Origin: an uncultured Candidatus Melainabacteria bacterium
Lineage (GTDB): Bacteria > Cyanobacteriota > Vampirovibrionia > Gastranaerophilales > Gastranaerophilaceae
Direction: 5' to 3'
Length of the DNA stretch: 64,000 nt
Assembly: GCA_934667125.1 (NCBI GenBank)
Contig: CAKULF010000005.1
Location: forward strand, 1-64,000
Shown here: in pieces, positions 22,666 through 30,034 of the stretch
Layout of the letters: every line of letters begins with the position of its first letter
How positions within the stretch are numbered: position 1 is the first letter of the stretch
The notes under the pieces: generated by a model
Told to the model about the DNA's origin: nothing
Databases searched by the model: none
What the model saw: the letters and a program-made list of their open reading frames with translations, nothing else
Made by a program: the position numbers and the translations under genes

Positions 22666-22935
22666 TTAACCTCTGATACCCAATTCTTTAATCAATGCAC
22701 GGTATTTATCAAGATCAGCATTTTTTAAGTATGTTAACATGCCTTTTCTTCTACCAACCATAACTAATAAACCACGTTTTGCTTGGAAATCTTTTTTGTT
22801 TGATTTCAAATGTTCTGTTAATTCAGAAATTTTTTGAGATAACATAGCGATTTGAACTTCAATGTTTCCAGAATCTTTTTCTGTTTTACCAAATTTCTTG
22901 ATAATTTCTTGTTTGTTTTTCAAATTGATTGACAT
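22666..22935 (-). CDS. rpsO: 30S ribosomal protein S15
   Basis: 89 residues with the S15 pattern: GNIEVQIAMLSQKISELTEHL, then KKDFQAKRGLLVMVGRRKGMLTYLK, ending YRALIKELGIRG. It binds the central domain of 16S rRNA. AAGGA ribosome site. A mobile repeat copy begins right at the stop codon but does not alter the C-terminus. Confidence 0.96.
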   Translation of the reverse strand: MSINLKNKQEIIKKFGKTEKDSGNIEVQIAMLSQKISELTEHLKSNKKDFQAKRGLLVMVGRRKGMLTYLKNADLDKYRALIKELGIRG

Positions 22936-23125
22936 TTTTTTGTTTCCTTTTTTGTTATACTAATCTGCTATTATAGCTTAATCAGTTTAACTAAAACATG
23001 TTTAAATTACAAATTTTTCTTAATATTTTTTAATAAAAAATTATTTTTTCAGGAACAAAATCGAACTTTTTTCGTCCATATCATCAAGAAGTATTTATGG
23101 TATATTATTTATGAGGATTTTGAAG

Positions 23126-24076
23126 ATGAAAGAAAAAGTCTTTGATTGCTTAATTTTGGGTGGTGGACCTGCGGGTTTATCAGCAGCTTTATATTGCGCA
23201 AGAGGAAGTGTAGATTGCGCTATAGTTGATTCTTCCTGCCTTGGCGGAAGCCCTATTAATTATTTTGAAATTGAAAATTACTTAGGACTTGGAAAAATCC
23301 AAGGTTTTGACCTTGCGACAAGCTTTATTAAACATGTTAACGATTTTAATATTCCAAAATTTGAATATGAGGAAATTGAAAGCGTTGACCTTGTTTCGCC
23401 GATTAAAAAGGTTAAAACCCTTGATAAAACGCTTTTGGCTAAGAATATTATTATTGCAACGGGCGCAAAACCAAGAAAACTAGGGGTTAAAGGCGAAGAA
23501 GAAAACATTGGAAAAGGCGTTAGCTATTGTGCTGTGTGTGATGGAGCGTTTTATAAGGATAAAATCGTTGCTGTCGTGGGCGGAGGAAATTCTGCTCTTG
23601 AAGAAGCGCTATATCTAACAAAATTTGCAACAAAAGTCTATCTAATCCACAGACGACAAGAGTTTAGAGCTGATAAAATTGTTCAAGAAAGGGTTAAAAA
23701 TAATCCAAAAATTGAACTTGTTTTAAATTCTAACGTTGTAGAAATTTTATCCGACAAAACAGTGACGGGAGTTATAATAGAGCAAAATAATGAACTTAAA
23801 ACCCTTGAAATTCAAGGAATTTTCCCTTATATCGGGCTTGTTGCAAACTGCGAAGCCTTTAGTGGTCAGCTTCAACAAAATGCCGAGGGCTTTATTTTAA
23901 CGGATGAATGTATGAAAACAAGCGTGGATAACGTTTATTGCATAGGTGATATAAGAAATACTCCCTTAAGACAAGTAATTACAGCGGTTTCAGACGGCGC
24001 AATAGCGGGCGTTGAAGTTAGCAAAAACATAATAAAACAAGAAAGTGAGCAAAATGAAAGCATTAGTGTACGATAA
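23126..24076 (+). CDS. trxB: Thioredoxin reductase
   Basis: 316 residues from the ATG at 23126; an in-frame ATG at 23111 would add five residues, but the GAGG that would serve as ribosome site falls between them, so 23126 is preferred. FAD motif GGGPAGL near the start, redox pair C135/C138 (YCAVCDG), NADPH motif VVGGGNSALEEA, and the C-terminal FAD motif CIGDIRN. It reduces thioredoxin with NADPH. Its end overlaps the next gene by about 23-32 bases, so the pair is co-translated. Confidence 0.92.
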   Translation: MKEKVFDCLILGGGPAGLSAALYCARGSVDCAIVDSSCLGGSPINYFEIENYLGLGKIQGFDLATSFIKHVNDFNIPKFEYEEIESVDLVSPIKKVKTLDKTLLAKNIIIATGAKPRKLGVKGEEENIGKGVSYCAVCDGAFYKDKIVAVVGGGNSALEEALYLTKFATKVYLIHRRQEFRADKIVQERVKNNPKIELVLNSNVVEILSDKTVTGVIIEQNNELKTLEIQGIFPYIGLVANCEAFSGQLQQNAEGFILTDECMKTSVDNVYCIGDIRNTPLRQVITAVSDGAIAGVEVSKNIIKQESEQNESISVR

Positions 24077-25022
24077 TGAATTAAAATTAGATAAAAATTA
24101 CCCAAACCCAACCGTAAAAGACGACGAGGTTTTAATTAAGACTTCAATGGTTGGAATATGCAACACAGATTACGAGATAACTCAAGGATATATGGGCTAT
24201 AAGGGCGTTATAGGTCATGAATTTGTCGGGGTTGTTTGTGAAGTTGGGAAAAATGTCGACAAAAACCTTTTAAATAAAAGGGTTGTAGGAGAAATAAACT
24301 GCGCTTGCAATGATTGTTCTTGGTGTCATCAAGGGCTTCAAAGACACTGCCCAAACCGCTCTACGCTTGGAATTTGGCAAAAAGACGGCTGCTTTAGCGA
24401 ATATTTCACTTTGCCAAAAGAAAATGTAATTGAAATTAGCGACAATATTGATGATACAACCGCAACATTCACTGAACCCCTTGCAGCAGCTTATGAAATC
24501 CTTGAACAAGTTCATATCAAACCCGACGCAAAAGTTGCAATATTGGGCGATGGCAAGCTTGGTTTGTGCATTTCGCTTGTTTTTAGCGCATTAAATATTG
24601 ATTACATCCACATTGGAAAACACGAGGAAAAACTCGCTATTTCAAAGAATTTGGGCGCAAAAACAATGTTGTTATCTGAAATTAAAGAGGAAGATAAAAA
24701 ATCGTTTGACGTCGTTGTTGAAGCAACAGGCTCAACAGGCGGATTTGAAACCTCTGCAAGCCTTGTTAAACCTCGTGGAACATTGGTTTTAAAAAGCACG
24801 ATTGTTGCTCGTGAGGGGTTGAATTTGGCTTCAATTGTGGTTGATGAGGTTAATATTGTTGGTTCTCGCTGTGGTCAATTCAGACCAATTTTGAGATTAT
24901 TGGAAAAAGGTAAGATTGATGTTAAACCGCTTGTTAGCGCTGTTTATGGGGTTGATGAGTTTGAGAAGGCTTTTGAGGAAAATTCAAAAAGGGAAAGCTT
25001 GAAGGTTTTGGTTAAGTTTTAA
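24054..25022 (+). CDS. Zinc-dependent alcohol dehydrogenase of the MDR family
   Basis: 322 residues from the ATG at 24054 (a GTG at 24045 would add three). Catalytic zinc ligands C and GHE (VGICNTDYE, VIGHEFVGVV), structural zinc cysteines CX2CX2CX7C (CACNDCSWCHQGLQRHC), and a Rossmann fold around ILGDGKLGLCISLV. Looks like a threonine/sorbitol-dehydrogenase relative; the substrate is not clear. It starts inside trxB, and the repeat island 2 follows. Confidence 0.85.
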   Translation: MKALVYDNELKLDKNYPNPTVKDDEVLIKTSMVGICNTDYEITQGYMGYKGVIGHEFVGVVCEVGKNVDKNLLNKRVVGEINCACNDCSWCHQGLQRHCPNRSTLGIWQKDGCFSEYFTLPKENVIEISDNIDDTTATFTEPLAAAYEILEQVHIKPDAKVAILGDGKLGLCISLVFSALNIDYIHIGKHEEKLAISKNLGAKTMLLSEIKEEDKKSFDVVVEATGSTGGFETSASLVKPRGTLVLKSTIVAREGLNLASIVVDEVNIVGSRCGQFRPILRLLEKGKIDVKPLVSAVYGVDEFEKAFEENSKRESLKVLVKF

Positions 25023-25051
25023 AATAAAATGTAGACCCTGAACAACATAAA

Positions 25052-25086
25052 CCCGTCACCCTGAACTCCGTTTCAGGGTCTTCAAA
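25052..25086. repeat. CCCTGAAAC palindromic repeat, copy 5
   Basis: CCCGTCACCCTGAACTCC then GTTTCAGGGTCTTCAAATTG; inverted partner of copy 7. Confidence 0.75.
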
Positions 25087-25485
25087 TTGTTGAAAACCAA
25101 ACAATAATTAAAAAATAATTCTTCAATAGCCATTTTTATTTTAGAATTAATCAATCAACAATGAATTTTAAATAAAAAATAAACCACCAACAACCGCATG
25201 GCTATCAAAGAATTGTCAAAATAAAAAATTTATTGATAGCCATTGTTTAATTTTGAAGCTTCTTGTTTACGTACCTCATAATCCTTGCAACGGTCGAATT
25301 TTTAATTCGACATATAAACATTTGCTTTTGTTGAAATTAATTTCACCAACAAAGTTCAAGCAAAGCTAAACGCTACTACAAAATAATTATTAGCCTCAAA
25401 ACAACAACTAAAAAATAGCTTCCGTTTAGCTTTGCTCATTTTGAACATTTTGAGAAATTAATTTTAACAAAAGCATTGACTATAA

Positions 25486-25570
25486 GCCGTCTTTCTTTTC
25501 CTTTTTGGTTCCGTTTTTCTTTTCTTTGATCGGCGTCTGAACAAAGAAAAGAAAAATGAACAAATAAAAT
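25486..25570. repeat. TTTTGGTTCCGTTTTT inverted-repeat element, copy 2
   Basis: TTTTTGGTTCCGTTTTTC, a loop (TGATCGGCGTCTGAAC), then AAAGAAAAGAAAAATGAACAAA. Same orientation as the copy at 9010-9085 but without the ~131-bp element beside it. Confidence 0.55.
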
Positions 25571-25719
25571 ACGATAATTTGGATAATTAATTTTAATTCA
25601 AGCAAATTTTTGATAGCCAAGACTCGCCTTGATATCCATAATTCTTGCAATAAAAATGACTATCAAAGAAAATCTTAAAAAAGAAAATTTATCGATAGCT
25701 AAAAGTTTTTAATCTCTTT

Positions 25720-25823
25720 TCGACTATAGATTACGCTTTTAATTTGTTCATTTTCTTTTTCTTTTTCGCCAGAAAAGAAAAAGAAAACAGAACCAAAAGA
25801 ATAAAGAAAATGGCTTGGAAGCT
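25720..25823. repeat. TTTTGGTTCCGTTTTC inverted-repeat element, copy 3
   Basis: Inverted copy: GTTCATTTTCTTTTTC, short loop, AAAGAAAACAGAACCAAAAG. It joins the inverted ~131-bp element, and the phrase GATTACG(C)TTTTAATTTGTTC mirrors AACAAATTAAGAACGTAATC at about 9066-9085. Confidence 0.55.
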
Positions 25824-25954
25824 ATTAACCAAAACCCTCAAAAGGAGAGTCAGGCGCACTATAAAGACAACAGACATCAGTTGCGCTTTTTATACCCCGA
25901 TTTTTATGGAGGTAGCTTGCCTTCCCACCTTTTGTTTGTGGGTTTTGGTTAGTT
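25824..25954 (-). repeat. ~131-bp structured element, copy 2 (inverted)
   Basis: Same terminal inverted repeats (AACCAAAACCC / GGGTTTTGGTT) and the same internal order as copy 1 read on the minus strand; changes are scattered single bases and do not preserve any codon frame. Confidence 0.65.
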
Positions 25955-26055
25955 GTTTGTAATTTTTACTATTCTATAGCTTTTCTTTAATAGCTAAGGA
26001 GTTGAAGTGAGTGTTGTTTATTATTTTTTGGCAACTTTAACATCTGCTCTAGCCT

Positions 26056-26085
26056 GTCGCCCTGAACTACGTTTCAGGGTCTTAA
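26056..26085. repeat. CCCTGAAAC palindromic repeat, copy 6
   Basis: TGTCGCCCTGAACTAC then GTTTCAGGGTCTTAAAA. Confidence 0.72.
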
Positions 26086-26260
26086 AATTTTTAGTTACTC
26101 AATGGAAATCTGAAAATTAATAAATTCTTTGATAGCCATGATTTTTTATTTTTTGTTTTATTTTTTGCAAAGATTAGCTTTAAATGATTAATTTCAAAAC
26201 AGATTTTGGCTATCGATAAAGTTGTTATTTTATAATTTTCCGTCCAGTTTTCAACAATTT

Positions 26261-26290
26261 GAAGACCCTGAAACGAGTTCAGGGTGACGG
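26261..26290. repeat. CCCTGAAAC palindromic repeat, copy 7
   Basis: GAAGACCCTGAAACGAG then TTCAGGGTGACGG, followed by GTTTATGTTGTTTAGGGTC, the mirror of the text at 25033-25055. Confidence 0.75.
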
Positions 26291-26336
26291 GTTTATGTTG
26301 TTTAGGGTCTTAAAATCTTGCATAACCCATTTATTT

Positions 26337-27107
26337 CTACACAAACCTATCGCTTGGGCATTCTTTTTCTAGCGCCATAACGCTCAACAAAAACTTTTCA
26401 AAAAACTTCATCTTAGCAAAAATAAACCCACGTCTACCATCCAAAAAACCCTTTTTAAATACATAATATTTAACAAATTCCATCATTGGTTCGACAAAGT
26501 ACGAGCGGTTTTTGGGCTTATTTGTCTTTAAATACATTCTATTTTTTTCAAAAATTTCACTCACATATTTTTCAACATTATTTTCAAAAAATTTCAAAAT
26601 ATTATCTTCATTTTTCTTAGATTTCCTAAAGCTAAAAACCTTGCCTTTTAAGGGTTTTACGCTAAAATCAGGGCATAAAACAGCACTATCTTTTCTAAAT
26701 AATCGAAGATTTTGTTTTTTATAAAAACTTTTAATTTCTTTTTTTAAATAAAACGTCTTAATCGGCAAATTGGCGCAATATTTGTTCTTTTTGGGGTTAA
26801 GCGTATAATTTTCAATTTCTTTTAACAACTTCAAAGGCAAAATTTCATCTTGTTCTAAAACAATCGCCCAAGTGTTTGAAATTTCTTCAAAAGCTTGATT
26901 AATCGAGCTTTTAGGGTCTGTCATATCAACATAAATCAAATGCGCCTTATATTCTTTAGCAATTTCAATTGTATCATCCGTTGAATGCTCGTCTAAAATA
27001 ATTATTTCATCAAGATTTTTAAGCGCCTCAAGGGTTTCACACAAAAAATCTTCCGAATTTTTCGTTTTAATAATTGCCGTTAGTTTAATTTTTTCTTGCT
27101 TTGCCAT
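26337..27107 (-). CDS. Family 2 glycosyltransferase, WaaE/KdtX-like
   Basis: 256 residues. GT-A fold marks: LTAIIKTKNSEDFLCETLEAL at the start, EIIILDEHSTDDTIEIAKEY (about 33-52) and the metal-binding WAIVLEQDEILP (about 81-93). The LDEHSTDDT form is typical of LPS-core glucosyltransferases such as WaaE. The C-terminal part is basic, suiting membrane association. It likely adds a sugar to lipooligosaccharide or another envelope glycan. A TAAAAT box ends seven bases before the ATG, so the mRNA may be leaderless. Confidence 0.82.
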   Translation of the reverse strand: MAKQEKIKLTAIIKTKNSEDFLCETLEALKNLDEIIILDEHSTDDTIEIAKEYKAHLIYVDMTDPKSSINQAFEEISNTWAIVLEQDEILPLKLLKEIENYTLNPKKNKYCANLPIKTFYLKKEIKSFYKKQNLRLFRKDSAVLCPDFSVKPLKGKVFSFRKSKKNEDNILKFFENNVEKYVSEIFEKNRMYLKTNKPKNRSYFVEPMMEFVKYYVFKKGFLDGRRGFIFAKMKFFEKFLLSVMALEKECPSDRFV

Positions 27108-27113
27108 AAATTC

Positions 27114-27119
27114 ATTTTA
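27114..27119 (-). promoter_or_regulatory. -10 box of the glycosyltransferase gene
   Basis: TAAAAT on the minus strand, six A/T-rich bases before the ATG at 27107; no ribosome site is present. The -35 region overlaps the terminator of the next gene and is weak. Confidence 0.45.
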
Positions 27120-27126
27120 ACATAAC

Positions 27127-27154
27127 AAAAGCCCCCAAAAACAAGGGGGCTTTT
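27127..27154 (-). terminator. Terminator of the 163-residue gene
   Basis: AAAAGCCCCC/GGGGGCTTTT stem with an 8-base loop and T-run on the minus strand. Confidence 0.88.
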
Positions 27155-27171
27155 AAAATCGTTTTATTGAA

Positions 27172-27663
27172 TTAAGCTAATAATTTATCAACTTTTGCTT
27201 TATCTGTATATTCTTGGTCGATTTTACCGGCTTCATAAATACCTTTAACACGGTTTTTATTTGCTACAAGATTTGTAATTAATGCGCCTGTTGTAGCTAC
27301 GACAGCCATAGCTGCTGCTGCTTTTGGATTTGATTTAACGAAAGCTAAAGCTTTAGTTGCGTATGGTTTAACAAAATTGCTTACTTCAGACAAAGTATTT
27401 TTAACTGATTCATTGTTTAAAATCTTTTTACCTGCATTAATAATAGCATTTTGTGCTGTTTTAGATTTTGCAACTGCTGCTGTAGCTCCTGCTGTTGCTG
27501 CCACCCCTGCTGTTGCTATAAATTGATCTTTCACTCTTGTTTTATATAAATGAGCGCCTTGTTTTAATCCATATTCCACTCTATTTCCGATTGAACCTTT
27601 TGTGTTTTCTTGTTTTGAGGCTGCTTTTGGGTTAACTGTTAATGCTGATGTAACTAAATTCAT
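27172..27663 (-). CDS. Ala/Lys-rich protein with two hydrophobic segments
   Basis: 163 residues, no known family, no signal peptide. Hydrophobic Ala/Val-rich stretches lie at about 49-66 (ATAGVAATAGATAAVA) and 116-134 (AAAAMAVVATTGALITNLVA), separated by a Lys/Asn-rich amphipathic region. AGGAGAAAATAAC ribosome site and a strong terminator; monocistronic. In composition it is like the protein at 56-445. A membrane or nucleoid-associated role cannot be told apart. Confidence 0.6.
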   Translation of the reverse strand: MNLVTSALTVNPKAASKQENTKGSIGNRVEYGLKQGAHLYKTRVKDQFIATAGVAATAGATAAVAKSKTAQNAIINAGKKILNNESVKNTLSEVSNFVKPYATKALAFVKSNPKAAAAMAVVATTGALITNLVANKNRVKGIYEAGKIDQEYTDKAKVDKLLA

Positions 27664-27941
27664 GTTATTTTCTCCTTATTCTGTTTTCTTGTAATCGTTA
27701 ACTAACTCTATGACTTTGCAAATTCACTTGTTATGTTCTTATAAAGTGTTTTTTAAAATGAGAATTGCTAAATTTTATGATATTTAATCTCTAAAAATTA
27801 TAAAAACGAGAAATGACGTATCTTTTCAGCTTAATATTTCTTAATAATTACAATATTTAACCTCTTATTTTATCTTTTTTAGCAATTTAATCTCGTTAAA
27901 AAAATATTAAATTGAAACTATACTTGTTCTATTGGTGAAAT

Positions 27942-28268
27942 ATGGATATTAAATCTCTACTTGGAAGAAAAATTAAACAATATCGAATTTTAAGAGGCTA
28001 TTCGCAAGAACAATTAGCTGAATTGTTGAATATTTCTCAAAGAACATTATCAGGAATTGAATGCGGAGCTAATTTCTTGACTTCTCAAACTTTGGATAAA
28101 ATTCTTGAGGTTTTGAAAATTTCGCCTGATGAATTATTTTATGTTGAATATTTAAAAGATGACGACGATTTAGTTATTGAGCTTATTTCAGACATTAAAA
28201 ATCTGAAAAATTCCCCCGAAAAACTAAAAATTGCCTATAAAATCATAAAAAGTATAGTAAAAGATTAG
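27942..28268 (+). CDS. XRE-type HTH regulator with C-terminal helix
   Basis: 108 residues. Residues 6-65 form a canonical Cro/C1 domain (LGRKIKQYRILRGYSQEQLAELLNISQRTLSGIECGANFLTSQTLDKILEVLKISPDELF pattern). Residues 70-108 are helical and probably dimerise. It sits 50 bases before a nitroreductase gene, but that gene has its own ribosome site and possible promoter, so a local regulator is only a guess. Confidence 0.82.
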   Translation: MDIKSLLGRKIKQYRILRGYSQEQLAELLNISQRTLSGIECGANFLTSQTLDKILEVLKISPDELFYVEYLKDDDDLVIELISDIKNLKNSPEKLKIAYKIIKSIVKD

Positions 28269-28318
28269 TATATTTTTTTTAAAATTTTTCATATAATATC
28301 TTTGAAAAGGAGAAAAAA

Positions 28319-28972
28319 ATGTTACTTGATTTAATTGAAAATAGAAAAAGTGTTAGAGAATATCTTGATAAACAAATTCCTATGGAAGATTTGAAAAAAA
28401 TCCTTAAAGCAGGCTATTTAGCGCCATCTTGGATGAATAGTCAACCTTGGAAATTTATTCTTGTGCAAAATCAAGAAACAAAGGATTTGTTATGCGAACT
28501 TGCTTCTTATATGCCCCATGTTAAAAGCGCTCCAAGCGTTATAGTTTGCATTGCGGATAAAAACGCTTGGGATAAAGATGTTTTTGGAAAAGTTTTAAAA
28601 GAAAAAGGAATTCCAGAAGAAGGTTTAGAAAAAATATTTGCAAAACCTATGCTATATCCGCCATTGAACGGTGATAAGAACACTTTAATGCGCTCTGTTG
28701 AACAAGTTACATACGCTATTAGCTATATGATGTTGACTGCTAAAGATTTAGGGGTTGATTCTTGTATAATTGGCGCAATTTCAAACGAGGCAACGAAAGT
28801 TAAGGAAGATATTATTAATAAAGTTAATGAAAGGCTAAATCTTAAAAAAGGCGAAACGCTAATAACTATGCTAACTTTGGGATATGCAAAAGAAGAAACG
28901 CCAACCGAAAAACACAGAAAAAACTATGATGATATCGTTTTCTTTGAAAAAATCGGACAAAAAATGCCTTAA
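28319..28972 (+). CDS. Nitroreductase-family FMN oxidoreductase
   Basis: 217 residues. The family signature RKSVREYLDKQIPMEDLKKIL and AGYLAPSWMNSQPWKFILV mark the FMN-binding N-terminus; VDSCIIGAISNEATKVKEDI and TLITMLTLGYAKEETP mark the C-terminus. Reduces nitro compounds, quinones or flavins with NAD(P)H; the true substrate is unknown. AAAAGGAG ribosome site; terminator downstream. Confidence 0.88.
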   Translation: MLLDLIENRKSVREYLDKQIPMEDLKKILKAGYLAPSWMNSQPWKFILVQNQETKDLLCELASYMPHVKSAPSVIVCIADKNAWDKDVFGKVLKEKGIPEEGLEKIFAKPMLYPPLNGDKNTLMRSVEQVTYAISYMMLTAKDLGVDSCIIGAISNEATKVKEDIINKVNERLNLKKGETLITMLTLGYAKEETPTEKHRKNYDDIVFFEKIGQKMP

Positions 28973-29003
28973 AAAATAAGAATTTTGTTAACAATACTTA
29001 ATG

Positions 29004-29038
29004 AAAAACTCTGAAAGCCTCGATATTTCAGGGTTTTT
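29004..29038 (+). terminator. Terminator after the nitroreductase gene
   Basis: 13-bp stem AAAAACTCTGAAA/TTTCAGGGTTTTT (one T-G pair) with a 9-base loop and T-run. Confidence 0.8.
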
Positions 29039-29123
29039 AATTTATTAAGAAATATTAAGAAAAAATCATTTTTCAAAACTCATCTTCACATTTCTTCACA
29101 CATGTCTTGAAGAAAATAATTCA

Positions 29124-29159
29124 AAGTGATATATTAAATATATACAGAATATATCACTT
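29124..29159. promoter_or_regulatory. Perfect dyad upstream of the sigma factor gene
   Basis: AAGTGATATATT at 29124-29135 and its exact complement AATATATCACTT at 29148-29159 with a 12-base spacer containing TATATACAG. It lies about 90 bases before the ATG, over a possible -10 region. Candidate operator. Confidence 0.5.
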
Positions 29160-29248
29160 CTTTTAATTCGCATTCCACTGTATTAGGTTAAGACTATCTG
29201 CGGCATTACTTTATAGTGCCTAACTTGTGTTGAAAAGGGGCTTATTTT

Positions 29249-30034
29249 ATGAAAAATCAAAACTTTAACGAAACAGAACTTATTTTAAGAGCAAAACAAG
29301 GCGATGTTTACGCTAGAAATCAATTAATTGAAAACAATTTAACTTTAATCAAAAAAATTGCAACAAAATCAATTCAATCAACAACTCTAACAACCTCTGA
29401 CCTTATTCAAGAAGGCATTTTCGGGCTTGTTAGTGCTTTAGAAAAATTCAACCCGTCATTAGGTTTCAAATTTTCAACTTACGCTTGTTGGTGGATTAAA
29501 CAAGCAATGTTTAAAGCAATTTCAGAACAAAGCTATGCTTATAATGTTCCTGTTTATATTCAAGAAACAGTTTCAAGATATAACAAAACAAAACAAGAAA
29601 TGGAACAAGAAAAACAAAAAGAAATCTCAAGAGCTGATGTTGCAAAGAAATTAGCCCTTTCAGAAGAAAAAATTAACACATTTTTAAACGTTTTTAATAA
29701 AGCTCTATCAATTGAATCAGGTATGATTAATACTGATAATAAAGAGTTGACTTTGGCTGAGATTATTGAAGATGAAAAACAAAACGTTGAAAACACAATT
29801 ATTGATAATGAACTTAAAAACGATATCAAAAACGCTTTAGATAATTTAAAAGAAAAAGAAAAAAATGTTATTGTTCTTCGCTTTGGCTTGGAAAACAATG
29901 AAAAACACACTCTTGAAGAAATTGGAAACAGCTATGGCGTAACAAAAGAATGTATCAGACAAATTGAAAAAAGAGCATTAAACAAAATTGCGCACCTTGA
30001 ATTTAGCAACAATTTAAAAGCTTATATAAGATAG
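29249..30034 (+). CDS. Compact sigma-70 family factor
   Basis: 261 residues, much shorter than primary SigA (350 or more). Regions present: 2.1-2.4 (TTSDLIQEGIFGLVSALEKFNPSLGFKFSTYACWWIKQAMFKAI), 3 (about 115-150) and 4 (HTLEEIGNSYGVTKECIRQIEKRALNKI). Region 1.1 is missing and the N-terminus starts at region 1.2. Closest in style to group 2/3 SigA paralogues, not to FliA, RpoE or SigF. AAAAGGGG ribosome site and a perfect dyad upstream. Alternative sigma factor for an unknown regulon. Confidence 0.88.
   Translation: MKNQNFNETELILRAKQGDVYARNQLIENNLTLIKKIATKSIQSTTLTTSDLIQEGIFGLVSALEKFNPSLGFKFSTYACWWIKQAMFKAISEQSYAYNVPVYIQETVSRYNKTKQEMEQEKQKEISRADVAKKLALSEEKINTFLNVFNKALSIESGMINTDNKELTLAEIIEDEKQNVENTIIDNELKNDIKNALDNLKEKEKNVIVLRFGLENNEKHTLEEIGNSYGVTKECIRQIEKRALNKIAHLEFSNNLKAYIR

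Larger units (their letters stand above)
25023..26336. other. Gene-free repeat island 2
   Basis: 1.3 kb with no credible gene. The left end (25030-25125) and the right end (26215-26313) are inverted copies of each other: ACAACATAAACCCGTCACCCTGAACT, the palindrome, TTCAAATTGTTGAAAAC and then GATAGCCA-type text. Between lie further GATAGCC dyads, TTTTGGTTCCGTTTTT elements and an inverted copy of the ~131-bp element of island 1. A 72-codon open frame at 25744-25962 is repeat sequence, not a gene. Confidence 0.75.

Noticed and set aside
25744..25962. 72-residue open frame in repeat island 2
   Set aside because: It runs through two repeat elements whose other copies do not keep the frame.
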